Shown here: positions 10,976-21,094 of the stretch, piece after piece
Layout: each line of letters begins with the position of its first letter
Position numbering within the stretch: position 1 is the stretch's first letter
DNA from: Siphonodentalium dalli
Lineage: Eukaryota; Mollusca; Scaphopoda; Gadilida; Siphonodentaliidae
Reading direction: 5' to 3'
DNA length: 64,000 nt
Assembly (NCBI GenBank): GCA_032622095.1
Contig: CP136062.1
Coordinates: forward strand, 162,684,875-162,748,874
The notes under the pieces: model-generated
Told to the model about the DNA's origin: nothing
Databases searched by the model: none
What the model saw: the letters and a program-made list of their open reading frames with translations, nothing else
Position numbers and translations under genes: made by a program

Positions 10976-11407
10976 TTATCTCATGCAGAGTTCAGGAAAA
11001 ATACATCAAACCTGGTGTGCCCCTTTAATTTTTCAATTCACATATGTAATCAATTGAAATCAATGTCGAAAAAGCTTTCCATTAATATATAGATAAAACA
11101 AACTAGACCTACAGTACTAAAAGTGTTATGAACAATTATTTTGTTCCCATAGACTGATACAGAGCTCTCAAGTTTTTAAAACTTTGAAAACCAAAGTTGT
11201 CTTCCCATGAAACCAACAAAATTCCAATTGTAATGCTATTAAACAATGAAACCAGATTATGCCTTTAAGATGAAATTTAAATAACCATGCATATAAAATA
11301 TAATAGTATAAACATTCCACCTATGATATGGCCAGAGATACTTATAGAGTATAAAGTATATCTGATACAGCCAACACATCTCCTAGCAGTTAATTAACTC
11401 AATACAA

Positions 11408-11540
11408 GATAACCAACTTCATGGTATTGTAACTGGATACTAACTCTGTGTGAGAAGACACAAGAGAGAGACAACTTCATGGTATTGTAACTGGATAATA
11501 TCTCTGTGTGAGAAGACACAAGAGAGAGACAACTTCATAG
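11408..11540. repeat. 65-bp tandem duplication
   Basis: CAACTTCATGGTATTGTAAC to GACACAAGAGAGAGA occurs twice in a row, followed by the start of a third copy. Confidence 0.85.
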
Positions 11541-11622
11541 CATCCTGAACCTGATTTATTAGATACTATCTAGACAGTGCCACCTGTGTATCTTTGATAT
11601 ATTTTAGCGATGAATAAAATAA

Positions 11623-12152
11623 TCAAAGGGCCATAACTCCAGTAAAAAGTACCGGATCAAACCCATATTCGAACTCGATCTGTATTTTGAGTTGAGAAAC
11701 TCACATACAAAATTTGTTTCCTATCAGTTGAAAAATTGTTGATTTATCGAAGCATTCATGAATTCTATGTCAAAGGGCCATAACTCCATTAAAAAATATC
11801 AAATCAAACCCATATTCGAACTCGATATGTATTTTGGGTTGAGCAACTCACATACAAAATTTGGTTATGGTCAGATAATTTCTTTTTGAGTTATGGCAGC
11901 ATGCATAAATTCTAAGTTGAAAAAGGGCCATAACTCCGTAAAAAAAACTCGGATCAAACCGATATTCGAACTCGATCTGTATTTGGTGCTGAGAAATTCA
12001 TATACAAAATTTGGTTCCGATCAGATAGAAAATATATCAGTTATACAGACAGACAGACAGACATACAGACGGACGGCCGGACGGACTAACGACGAGTGGT
12101 CAATCCGGGCAACGACACTATGTTTACCATACTATGGTATGGGTAAACATAA
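11623..12152 (+). repeat. 'ATAACTCC' dispersed repeat, three units with hairpin tail
   Basis: Three units of about 140 bp (AGGGCCATAACTCC, CCATATTCGAACTCGAT, ACAAAATTTGGTT), a CAGACAGACAGAC/GGACGG tract, and TGTTTACCATACTATGGTAT with GGGTAAACAT. Same tail as 10730-10975. Confidence 0.8.
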
Positions 12153-12966
12153 AAAGGGCCATTCTACCATGGCTATGGCCAAAAAAGTGCAAAAACTTTA
12201 AATTTTCAAACTCACATGGCATTTTATATATATAACTTTTGGAAAAGTATAGATTACCCAGATTCTGGAAAGTATTGAACCATTACATTATTGACTGATC
12301 AGTCAATTAAATATTACGCTGACTACAATTTTGGGTTACAGTTATGTTTAATGTGAGTAAATGAAAGGCATCCTAGTCATAGCTCATGAACTTGATACGT
12401 TGACAACTAAATCATTGGCTATTCGAAACTTCATGGTAAATACTATTTTAATTTGAAAAAATATAGTTGCATTTGAGGTATGAGTATATTAATTGGTACA
12501 TCATCACTTTCAGTTGGGGGTCACAAACGTAACAGTTTTAAGAATGGAGTTTTTGTGACAAATGGAGGGCATGTCTCAGACTGAATTTGCATATTCTCTG
12601 AATATATAACAAAGTGAAACTATTTATCAAGAAATTTCAGTGTTCTTTAATATCTTGTTGCTAATACAGTGATGTCTATTTGGTCACACACATAACATTA
12701 CGTGTGTGACATCCCAAGCAAAGAGTTAATATATGGGACTCATTGAAAATATGCCGAAATGTTTGGATAGGATCATCATCAGTTGTAGATTGCTGAATAT
12801 GTGCCGTACTAATTAAGTGTGTCACATTAAGTTTCAACTCGTTATCTGCGACATTTATGTTTATGCAACTATTTTTGAGTTACGTGTTGAAATGGTTAAG
12901 ATATATTTTTCATCAATACCTATGATATAATCTTGACAAATCATAAGAAGTAATTTTCATTCTGAC
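12153..12966. other. no feature seen
   Basis: AT-rich, no repeat or open frame of note. Confidence 0.5.
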
Positions 12967-12970
12967 TTAA

Positions 12971-13359
12971 CCCTTTACCCAACAGAACGGCCCTGTGCCA
13001 AAGCATTCTCTTATATATGCGAGTCGACCATAGGTCGCCTCGCATATATAAGAGAATGCATTGGCTTAACACATTAAAAATTATAAAATTGTTAAAGAAT
13101 GTAAGAAAAAATGGTAAAAAGTGTTAATATTTTTTTTTTAAGCCAATGCATTCTCTTATATATGCGAGGCGACCTATGGTCGACTCGCATATATAAGAGA
13201 ATGCATTGGCACAGGGCATAACTGTAACTATCACAATGTGGTCAAGAAGCCGGTTCCAATGATATCCATATTTGTATGGTTCTTTTGAGACAGACCGAAG
13301 ATATTTTAGGCTGTTGAAGCTATATTTGGCCGGTTTTGGCCGGTTTGTTGGGTAAAGGG
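12971..13359 (+). mobile_element. TTAA MITE, family B (copy 2)
   Basis: TTAA at 12967-12970 and 13360-13363, the same termini as copy 1, and hairpins at 12997-13065 and 13142-13210. Nearly identical to copy 1 throughout. Confidence 0.9.
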
Positions 13360-13864
13360 TTAATTGTCGAAAATATTCATATTTGTTCCAAACACCGTAA
13401 ACAGAAAAACATTAAAACGCATACAGTATCGTTCATATATACCATGACCATCGCGTAAACAGCATGTTATCATAAATACCTACTATATTTTACCTAAGCA
13501 AGAGCCTGATTGCTACTGGCTAATCACACATAAATGGCATAAACGCTCTTTATTAGTTCCATATCAGGAATTCACCAACAAAGAACGCTCTTTATGTTTA
13601 CCATCATAATATAAACAAACACCAGAAAAGTAACTTTTTATGCTTTTGTTTACATAACAATGGTTAAAAATATGATAATAACATACTGTTTATGCGACAT
13701 TTCTTATTTATATACGGACAAAGTCTGTCTACATTTGGATGTATTTTGACAGGATACCCACCGCCAAGGCCAACCGTACCTTTAAATGTGGTTTCTCTAC
13801 TTCAACTTTCGCAACGGATTAAATAACACTACGTCCATCATGTGCACCACGCCCCTCCAAAGTA

Positions 13865-13985
13865 CAGTAATGCTCTAAATAATCGACTCCTTAACCACAG
13901 CAGAATTATGAATAATTATTCACGATTTGGTCATAAATATGGCTTGTTGCCATTCATTGGAAAGCTCTCAGTGATTACGTTACTG
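13865..13985. mobile_element. mariner-like hairpin MITE, one arm deleted
   Basis: TA|CAGTAATGCTCTAAAT left arm up to GAAAGCTCTCAGTG, then a short right end ACG|TTACTG|TA. Most of the right arm is gone. Confidence 0.7.
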
Positions 13986-14334
13986 TAGATGTAGCAAGAC
14001 TGCAGGGACCAGCCAAGACTTGGGAGACATCCTCTCCCGAAAATGTGCCACTTCTCCCTATATTTTTGACCCAGGGAGAAGTGGTTTATAATGGTGTTCT
14101 TACTCACTATAATGGTTTTATAAATGGGTTATTGTGTTGCATCATACTTAATATTGGATCATAGAATGGTAGTTTTGAGGTGAAAATTGAACATCAGCCA
14201 TTAATAGCTACTTCTCCCTGTAACAGTCCATGCTTTTCTCCTCAAAAACTAAACAGGGAAAGTGACTTCTCCCAATTTGAAACCTCTAGGCTTGTTCCTG
14301 AGCAAGAGTAACCCAGCATAATTACAGTAATGTC

Positions 14335-14442
14335 CTAAATAATCGACTCCTGAACCACAGCAGAATTATGGGTAACTTTTCAGGATTTAGTCGGAAATAT
14401 GGCTTGTTGCCATTCATCGGAAAGCTCTCAGTGACATTGCTG
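14335..14442. mobile_element. mariner-like hairpin MITE, one arm deleted
   Basis: TA|CAGTAATGTCCTAAAT left arm, ending GAAAGCTCTCAGTGAC then ATTGCTG|TA. The deletion point nearly matches that of 13865-13985. Confidence 0.7.
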
Positions 14443-14466
14443 TACTATAAAGTTATTATAAAATGT

Positions 14467-14575
14467 TGTGTACAGTATGTGTTTTTCATGTGCGTGTCCA
14501 GGTTGTGGTGAAAAGTCATATTGGATGAGACACGCAACCTGGACGAGAAGAAAAACACATACTGTACACATCATT
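14467..14575. repeat. 109-bp inverted repeat
   Basis: TGTGTACAGTATGTGTTTTT...GTCCAGGTTG pairs with CAACCTGGAC...AAAAACACATACTGTACACA around a short centre. Probably a small foldback element. Confidence 0.7.
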
Positions 14576-14861
14576 GTATAATGAAACTTTTATTATCCAT
14601 CTGTATGTTTATAAAAATTTTGGGAATAAAACTTTTGTGGTTATTTTTGGTATTTGTCAGCACTAATGATTCTCTATAAAAGCCTGTAATGATCATCAGG
14701 AAGCATGATTTGAAACAGTAAACACGGAAGTAAAAAAAAACTCAATGCGGAAGTGAAACGTCTGCTAATCCACCAGAGTACTGTGTGCGCTTCACAATTT
14801 CAACGATTCATTTGGCAGCAATAGAGTTACTTTGTGATGTCACAGAGTCCTAATAAATAAA

Positions 14862-15620
14862 AGGTCGCATACCACATGTCCCCCGACTCGAGTGGTAAAC
14901 TTCATGTTTGGATTTGTTAGAAGGATACTATTTGCAACAATGTTATACAGTATAAAGATGTTGCAAACTACCGCAAAATTTCTTGGACAAAACAACCCGA
15001 TGAACAAACGCATGCAAACGCGAAAAAAATGATATTTTTGTATTAGCTATATAGATGTTGCAAATCACCAACATGTTAGGAACAATATCCCAGAGTTTCA
15101 AATCTCTACATTTAAAACTGTAGGAGGAGTTGATTACACCATGAAGGTACCCAATCTCATCCAAAAGGCAAAAATGTTCCAAATTTTCTAAGTCGAAACC
15201 CCCCCCCCCCCAAAATATGGAAAAAATTATATTTTTGATTAGCTATATATATGTTGCAAATCACCAACATGTTAGGAACAATATCCCAGAGTTTCAAATC
15301 TCTACATTTAAAACTGTAGGAGGAGTTGATTACACCATGAAGGTACCCAATCTCATCCAAAAGGCAAAAATGTTCCAAATTTTCTAAGTCGAAAACCCCC
15401 CCAAAAATATGGAAAAAATTATATTTTTGATTAGCTATATAGATGTTGAAAATCACCAACATGTTAGGAACAATATCACAGAGTTTCAAATCTCTACGTT
15501 TAAAACTGTAGGAGGAGTTGATTACACCATGAAGGTACCCAATCTCGGACGGACGGACGCACGGACGGACGAGGGTCATTTCTATAGTCCTCCGACGGAA
15601 ACGTCGGGGGACAAAAATCA
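14862..15620 (+). repeat. GGTCGC...GGGGGAC element with three to four tandem units
   Basis: Opens AAAAGGTCGCATACC and ATGTCCCCCGA; closes ACGTCGGGGGACAAAAAT. Units of about 190 bp carry ATAGATGTTGCAAATCACCA and GTAGGAGGAGTTGATTACAC, ATGAAGGTACCCAATC; a GGACGGACG tract precedes the end. The related array is 61425-61990. Confidence 0.8.
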
Positions 15621-17679
15621 TATTGGACAATAAGACTTTCAGGAGTCCAATATGAATTTTTCCTGGATTATCATGTGACAGCTTTTGCTCAATCAGAAAA
15701 GTGTTAGTTAAGGGATAGATAATATTATCGATTATTGTAATCAATTCATCTTTCCGCCAGTGGCCGAAAACCTCGCCCACGGCTAATTATTTCATAGTGC
15801 TAGCTGCGGTAAGACAAACAAGTGGTAAATATAATTTAAACTGTGAAGCGGCTTATAGGAGCTCTGTTGGATTTGCCGGATTATTTCGATAAATTCTTTT
15901 TAATTCGGTGGATACATCTTTAAAATCCCGTCAGTACAGTTTCAGATAATATAGCGAAGGTTATGATCACAACGTATCAATAAATAAATTGGATCATAAA
16001 CTGTTTGTTGGAGCGAAATGTCCCGAAGCCAGAGGGAAAATGAAAGTTCACACCAGGTCGATTTCGAGGTTGATTCATCGACCATTTTCGATGGACACTT
16101 CTCTTGTCAAGCTCGTTGAGTGCAATAATAATCATATATTTCTATAGTAATGCTGCGTTAGTTTGTGAATATACTGCTGGACTGTGTGTAAACCACCGGA
16201 TATTTGCCGAAACTACGAACAGTTTGTGGAAAATATTATATATGTATATCCGATCCGTAAATTCCTCTTATTATTATTAACGAGTGATATAATATTGGTG
16301 TTTATCTCAATTTAAACGTCATGCCCACGACGATTAGAACGTTTGTATCGCACCCCCCATTCGGAGATTATGCGTGACGTCAAGTCTGCTCGTGGCGTTT
16401 CCCTAATTCTAAAGTATTAAAATAGTGTTTTCATAATGGGATTTTGGAGTTAAAATGACGATTTAAACTTAAGAACATTTATTATCACCACTTTCTTTGT
16501 GCTTGTCAACACAAATTAGCATATTGTCTGGTTGGGTCACATAATCGCATTTTGAATCCACCCATAAACGGGCTTAATTTACTGTTCTGTAACCACCATT
16601 CGAAATGATACAAATTCGTGCTGATATATACTGAGTCTGTTTTGATTTATTTTTATTTATAAAACTTTTAAAATCATAATATTCTAAAATTACGTCATAC
16701 ATTATCGATCGGCATATGTATGTATTCGGTAAAATACTATAATACATTATTTTATGAATAAAAACCAGAACAGTTTGAAACACTTTTAAACTGAAGTAAA
16801 CCCCAGCATTCAAGCTTGTCATCAAATGCTCCCGCAGGCACGTGCAATGGTCGATGTTCACATGCGGTATGTTCCATGTGGTGAAAAGATCGAGCATGTA
16901 TGTGGCGATCACCAATTAATGTGCAATAAAAGACAAGCTTCCAACTGATCGACAAAGAAAGACAAGTAAGATCTTATTTATTCTAGGTATACCTGTCATT
17001 AAGACGACACATATTATAAATAAATTAGTTCACACGCCATTGCTAATGCAGTCAGGATGTAAGTGACACTCTCGAAATTTGGCAGACTTAGTAACAAGGT
17101 GATTAGCATGACATGGGTCCTGTTAAACAAGGTTTTATTGAATCGGGACTGAGACTCCATTTGCATATCATTACCGTATTATGTAATCCGATAATCAGTT
17201 GCAGATCACAAACTGTGAAGACACATCATGTGAGCTGCCTACTCCAATTTTCAATTAATCAGATATAAGAACTCAATAACTATTCAATAGGAATAACACA
17301 TATTTTAAATCAAAATCACAAATGCCACAATCTAGCATAAGCAAAACATAATTAACACCAATATGTATTTCACCAAACGATAAGGAGATGCACGGGTTCT
17401 TTGCATGAAATTTAATAATCTTGCTAATTACAAAAAATGCTGTTTAATTTGAATAAAGATCCACCGAAATCTTACCGGAAATAACACAGGATCTCAGTGA
17501 ATAGATGCCATTATCTGATTGGATAATGACGAGATCTGCGGAAGGGTCAATTGACTGTTACAGCACAGTGTAATGAATGGATTTGTTCCATTACAATTGT
17601 TGTAATAGGCTCCAAGCAATCAATGTTACCGTCAATCCACAACAACACATATGTTCTGCCGACAGTCATGGTAAAGGCT
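15621..17679. other. no gene recognised
   Basis: Intron sequence. A 113-codon minus frame (16574-16915) shows no family signature. Confidence 0.5.
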
Positions 17680-18213
17680 GACTTTCTAACCCCTTTCACA
17701 AATAAACTACTTGCAAACTCATTAATTCAATGCCACCTTGATGATGCATCCTCTATTTGGTATAGCTCTTTGAGAACAACTATCAAAAATTAACTACAAA
17801 TTTTTCAAAACAAATTAATCCGGTTTGTTCTGAGCTTGGCTAGATATTCACATATAGGTTATGAAAAGTTTAAATCCATTAAATGGCTTCTGGTTGAATC
17901 TAGAGTATCCCAAAGAAAACTGAATATCATGAAAAATATCAAAGATGGGAAAGCTCATAACTACCTAAGAAATGGGTTTAAATTTTCGAACATTGCAAAT
18001 ATAATCTCCGGTCTGGTATTTTTTATATTATCTGTGCCTCATGTTAGAGTATTTGGATACAATAGGTTTTTCTGCACAGGGATCACTTTGTGGAATAATT
18101 TTGTGAAATATATTGAACCTAACTGCAATTTGGCCACATGGAACCACCTAATAAAAGAGGAATTATTCGATAAAATTTTAGGTACTGAGGAATCTGACTT
18201 TGTATATTATTAA
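17680..18213 (+). pseudogene. LINE reverse transcriptase C-terminal fragment
   Basis: Plus-strand frame with LANSLIQCHLDDASSIWYSS, NKLIRFVLSL, a SHIGYEKFKSIKWL block, and FFCTGITLWNN, in the order found downstream of the RT core in non-LTR elements. One in-frame TAA (17791-17793) breaks it. The core with the YADD motif is missing (5' truncation). The 3' sequence is interrupted at 18272-18618 by a family B MITE and may resume to about 18710. Confidence 0.8.
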
Positions 18214-18275
18214 TAGTATAACCTTATGAGAACTTGTGTTGTGGCCTGGTCAGTCATGTGGTCGGTTACCATTAA

Positions 18276-18614
18276 CCCTTTACCAAACAGAAGGGCCCTG
18301 TGCCAATGCATTCTCTTATATATGCGAGTCGACCATAGGTCGCCTCGCATATATAAGAGAATGCATTGGCTTAACACATTAAAAAATTTTTTTTAGGCCA
18401 ATGCATTCTCTTATATATGCGAGGCGACCTATGGTCGACTCGCATATATAAGAGAATGCATTGGCACAGGGCATAGCTGTAACCATCACAATGTGGTCAA
18501 TGAGCCGGTTCCAATGATATCCATATTTGTATGGTTCTATTGAGACAGACCGAAGATATTTTAGGCTGTTGAAGCTTTATTTGACCGGTTTTGGCCGTTT
18601 TGTTGGGTAAAGGG
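18276..18614 (+). mobile_element. TTAA MITE, family B (copy 3), in LINE 3' sequence
   Basis: TTAA at 18272-18275 and 18615-18618. Hairpins at 18302-18370 and 18397-18465 are only 26 bp apart, because the spacer present in copies 1, 2 and 4 is mostly deleted. It splits the sequence following the LINE reading frame. Confidence 0.9.
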
Positions 18615-18824
18615 TTAAGGACCACAGTGGAAATAAGCGAGCTTTGGCTTGCTTTCCTGTGCGCTCCTTGATGGCAATCGATGGCATGACTTGTCAGAAC
18701 GAGCTTATTCATGTGTATATTTTAACGGCTCTAGATGTAAACGTGGGATATGTTTCTCGGCTCTCTGACCAATCAACGACGCTGATTCTAACAATAGAGG
18801 TGGAACTTATGCTTGTATACTTAC

Positions 18825-18953
18825 CGGTATTACAACGAGCGTCAGTATATCCAGCTACACAAACACATGTGAATGCATTGTCACCATCAGTGCATGTAGC
18901 ACCGTTAAAACAGGCTACAGGATCATTCATAGTTCCTGCGCATTCGTCAACAT
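18825..18953 (-). CDS. EGF-like domain exon
   Basis: 43-codon cbEGF-like domain, phase 1-1, with acceptor GATTGCAG and donor G|GTAAGTAT. It opens DVDEC and has a longer C1-C2 loop (AGTMNDPVA) than the other repeats. CFNGATC fits the O-fucose consensus and CTDGDNAFTCVC fits the hydroxylation consensus. It ends GYTDARCNTG. TTAA-flanked elements sit on both sides: one 65 bases upstream of the acceptor (19022-19201) and one 210 bases past the donor (18276-18614). Confidence 0.9.
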
Positions 18954-19021
18954 CTGCAATCAATAAATGGTTAATGATTAGGTATTGAATAGTCCCATTA
19001 ATAAACATTATTTCCTTTTAA

Positions 19022-19201
19022 CCCTTTCATGACTGGCGCTTCCTGAAATTTTGCGAAAACCCTGTGCCTTGCATTCTCTTATATATGCGAGTCTCCCATA
19101 GGGAGGCAGGCATTCTCTTATATATGCGTGACTCACATATATAAGAGAATGCGTGGGCATATTATCTTTAATGCTGCACCACAACTCCCATCATGAAAGG
19201 G
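19022..19201 (+). mobile_element. TTAA MITE, family C
   Basis: TTAA at 19018-19021 and 19202-19205; ends CCCTTTCATGACTGG and TCATGAAAGGG. The interior has a rearranged version of the hairpin arms (TCTCTTATATATGCG, three times, two orientations). The 35-bp minisatellite starts at its right TTAA. Confidence 0.8.
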
Positions 19202-19836
19202 TTAAATATCTGCCTACATGTACCATCTTCAGCTGCGTTAATCTCTGCCTACATGTACCACCTTCAGCTGTGTTAATATCTGCCTTCATGTACCACCATC
19301 AGCTGTGTTAATCTCTGCCTACATGTACCACCATCAGCTGTGTTAATCTCTGCCTACATGTACCACCTTCAGCTGTGTTAATCTCTGCCTACATGTCACA
19401 CCGTCAGCTGTGTTAATCTCTGCCTACATATACCACATTCAGCTGTGTTAATCCCTGCCTACATGTACCACCTTCAGATGTGTTAATCTCTGCCTACATG
19501 TCCCACCATCAGCTGTGTTAATCTCTGCCTACATGTACCACCTTCAGCTGTGTTAATCTCTGCCTACATGTACCACCTTCAGCTGTGTTAATCTCTGCCT
19601 ACACGTACCACCTTCAGCTGTGTTAATCTCTGCCTACATGTACCACCTTCAGCTGTGTTAATCTCTGCCTACATGTACCACCTTCAGCTGTGTTAATCTC
19701 TGCCTACATGTACCACCTTCAGCTGTGTTAAGCTCTGCCTACATGTCCCACCATCAGCTGTGTTAATCTATGCCTACATGTACCGCCTTCAGCTGTGTTA
19801 ATCTCTGCCTACATGTACCACCATCAGCTGTGTTAA
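19202..19836. repeat. 35-bp minisatellite between two TTAA elements
   Basis: About eighteen units of TTAATCTCTGCCTACATG plus TACCACCTTCAGCTGTG, with small variations (CATCAG/TTCAG, TCCCACC). Every unit carries a TTAA. The array starts at the right TTAA of the family C element and stops at the left TTAA of the family D element. Confidence 0.95.
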
Positions 19837-19964
19837 ACCTTTCAGTACCAAGTCTGATTTTTGTATCAACCCATATCTCCTTGATAATTTTTCAAATTTA
19901 TTGATTATAATAATGTGATACATTGATGGAAAGAGCTCTAAAATAGGACTTGGCACTGAAAGGG
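19837..19964 (+). mobile_element. TTAA MITE, family D (128 bp)
   Basis: TTAA at 19833-19836 and 19965-19968; ends ACCTTTCAGTACCAAGTC and GACTTGGCACTGAAAGGG. It shares TTTTTGTATCAACCCATAT with family A but lacks the 69-bp hairpin. It inserted at the TTAA of the last 35-bp minisatellite unit. Confidence 0.8.
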
Positions 19965-19968
19965 TTAA

Positions 19969-20664
19969 TGAAGACGGTCAGGAATCACATGATCTCTAAA
20001 GTACATTGGGGGGAAAAAACGACATAAAGTATATAAATTCACGTAACATGTGAGTAAGATCAATGCGAGGATATAACACACATTATATATATATAATTAT
20101 TCTGAATGTGCTGACACTATTTATGTTCTGTAATAATCAGTATATTTCTCTAACATTCTCACCAAACTTTCCAGTCAAATGACTAGATCATACACCCTCT
20201 ACATTCCCACAATTAGCATCCATAAGAATCAGTAAATCACCATATGGTTTACACAATCGTTTCCAAGGTTTATCAAGCAATAACTCCAGACTCTTCTGCA
20301 TAAAAAATGATGAACGACCTATGTCACTTCAGGCAATCATGTGCACGTGCTCTCTGCATTTTGTTATTTGAAGACTGTGTTGGAATACATGTTACTAATT
20401 ACAATTGCTTTGGTAGTTTTGAAAAGTTGGGCATGTCAATAATAATATATTAAAATGTACTGGTATATGATTATAAGGAATGACTTGAAGTTCGAATGGG
20501 GTCATTGGTTTTGACCGGCAGAGTAATTAAATAAAGTTTGTTTGAATTGAATTGCTTTACACTCAAACATAATTGTATGACTGCAATACAGAGTGAAAAA
20601 TGTATATACAGAGCAATGTACAAAATGTTAGTATGGCCGTTGCGTTTGGCGGTCATGGTCCGTA
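19969..20664. other. no feature seen
   Basis: AT-rich sequence between the family D element and the trinucleotide array. Confidence 0.5.
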
Positions 20665-21085
20665 AGTATTTGTCATCATCATCGTCGTCATCATCACGAT
20701 CATCTTCACCATCATCGTCATCATCATTGTCATCATCATTGTCGAGTCCTCATTGCCAACATTATCATCATCATCAACATCATCATGCATCATCATTATC
20801 ATAATCATCATCATAATAATAATAACCATCATCATCATTAGCGCCATCATCGTCATGATTGTTTCAACATCATCATCATGTATAAAGTCATTATCTTCGT
20901 CATCACCATCGTCATCATCATCAACGACGTCAACAAAGTCACAATCATCCGAATCAGTGTCATAGTCATCTTCGTCTCGTCGCTATCGTCGTCCCGTTGC
21001 CATTATCATTATCGTGGTTGTATGTCACCATTATCGTCGTAATCATCACCATCGTCATCATCTCCATCTTTGTCATCAACTAGGC
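20665..21085. repeat. imperfect CAT/CGT trinucleotide microsatellite
   Basis: About 420 bp of TCA/TCG-type trinucleotides with scattered interruptions. It abuts the 3' end of the LINE at 21095, which would read (ATG/GAT)n on the LINE strand. The long Ser- or Met-rich frames it creates are artefacts. Confidence 0.9.
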
Positions 21086-21094
21086 TTGTCGCTT

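Noticed and set aside
16574-16955. 113-codon minus frame
   Set aside because: Hydrophobic and AT-driven; no family features or exon signals.
19202-19836. Array that superficially looks like a CRISPR
   Set aside because: Units are contiguous with no unique spacers, and the sequence is animal.
20538-20965. Ser-rich and Met-rich frames
   Set aside because: Translation of the trinucleotide microsatellite.
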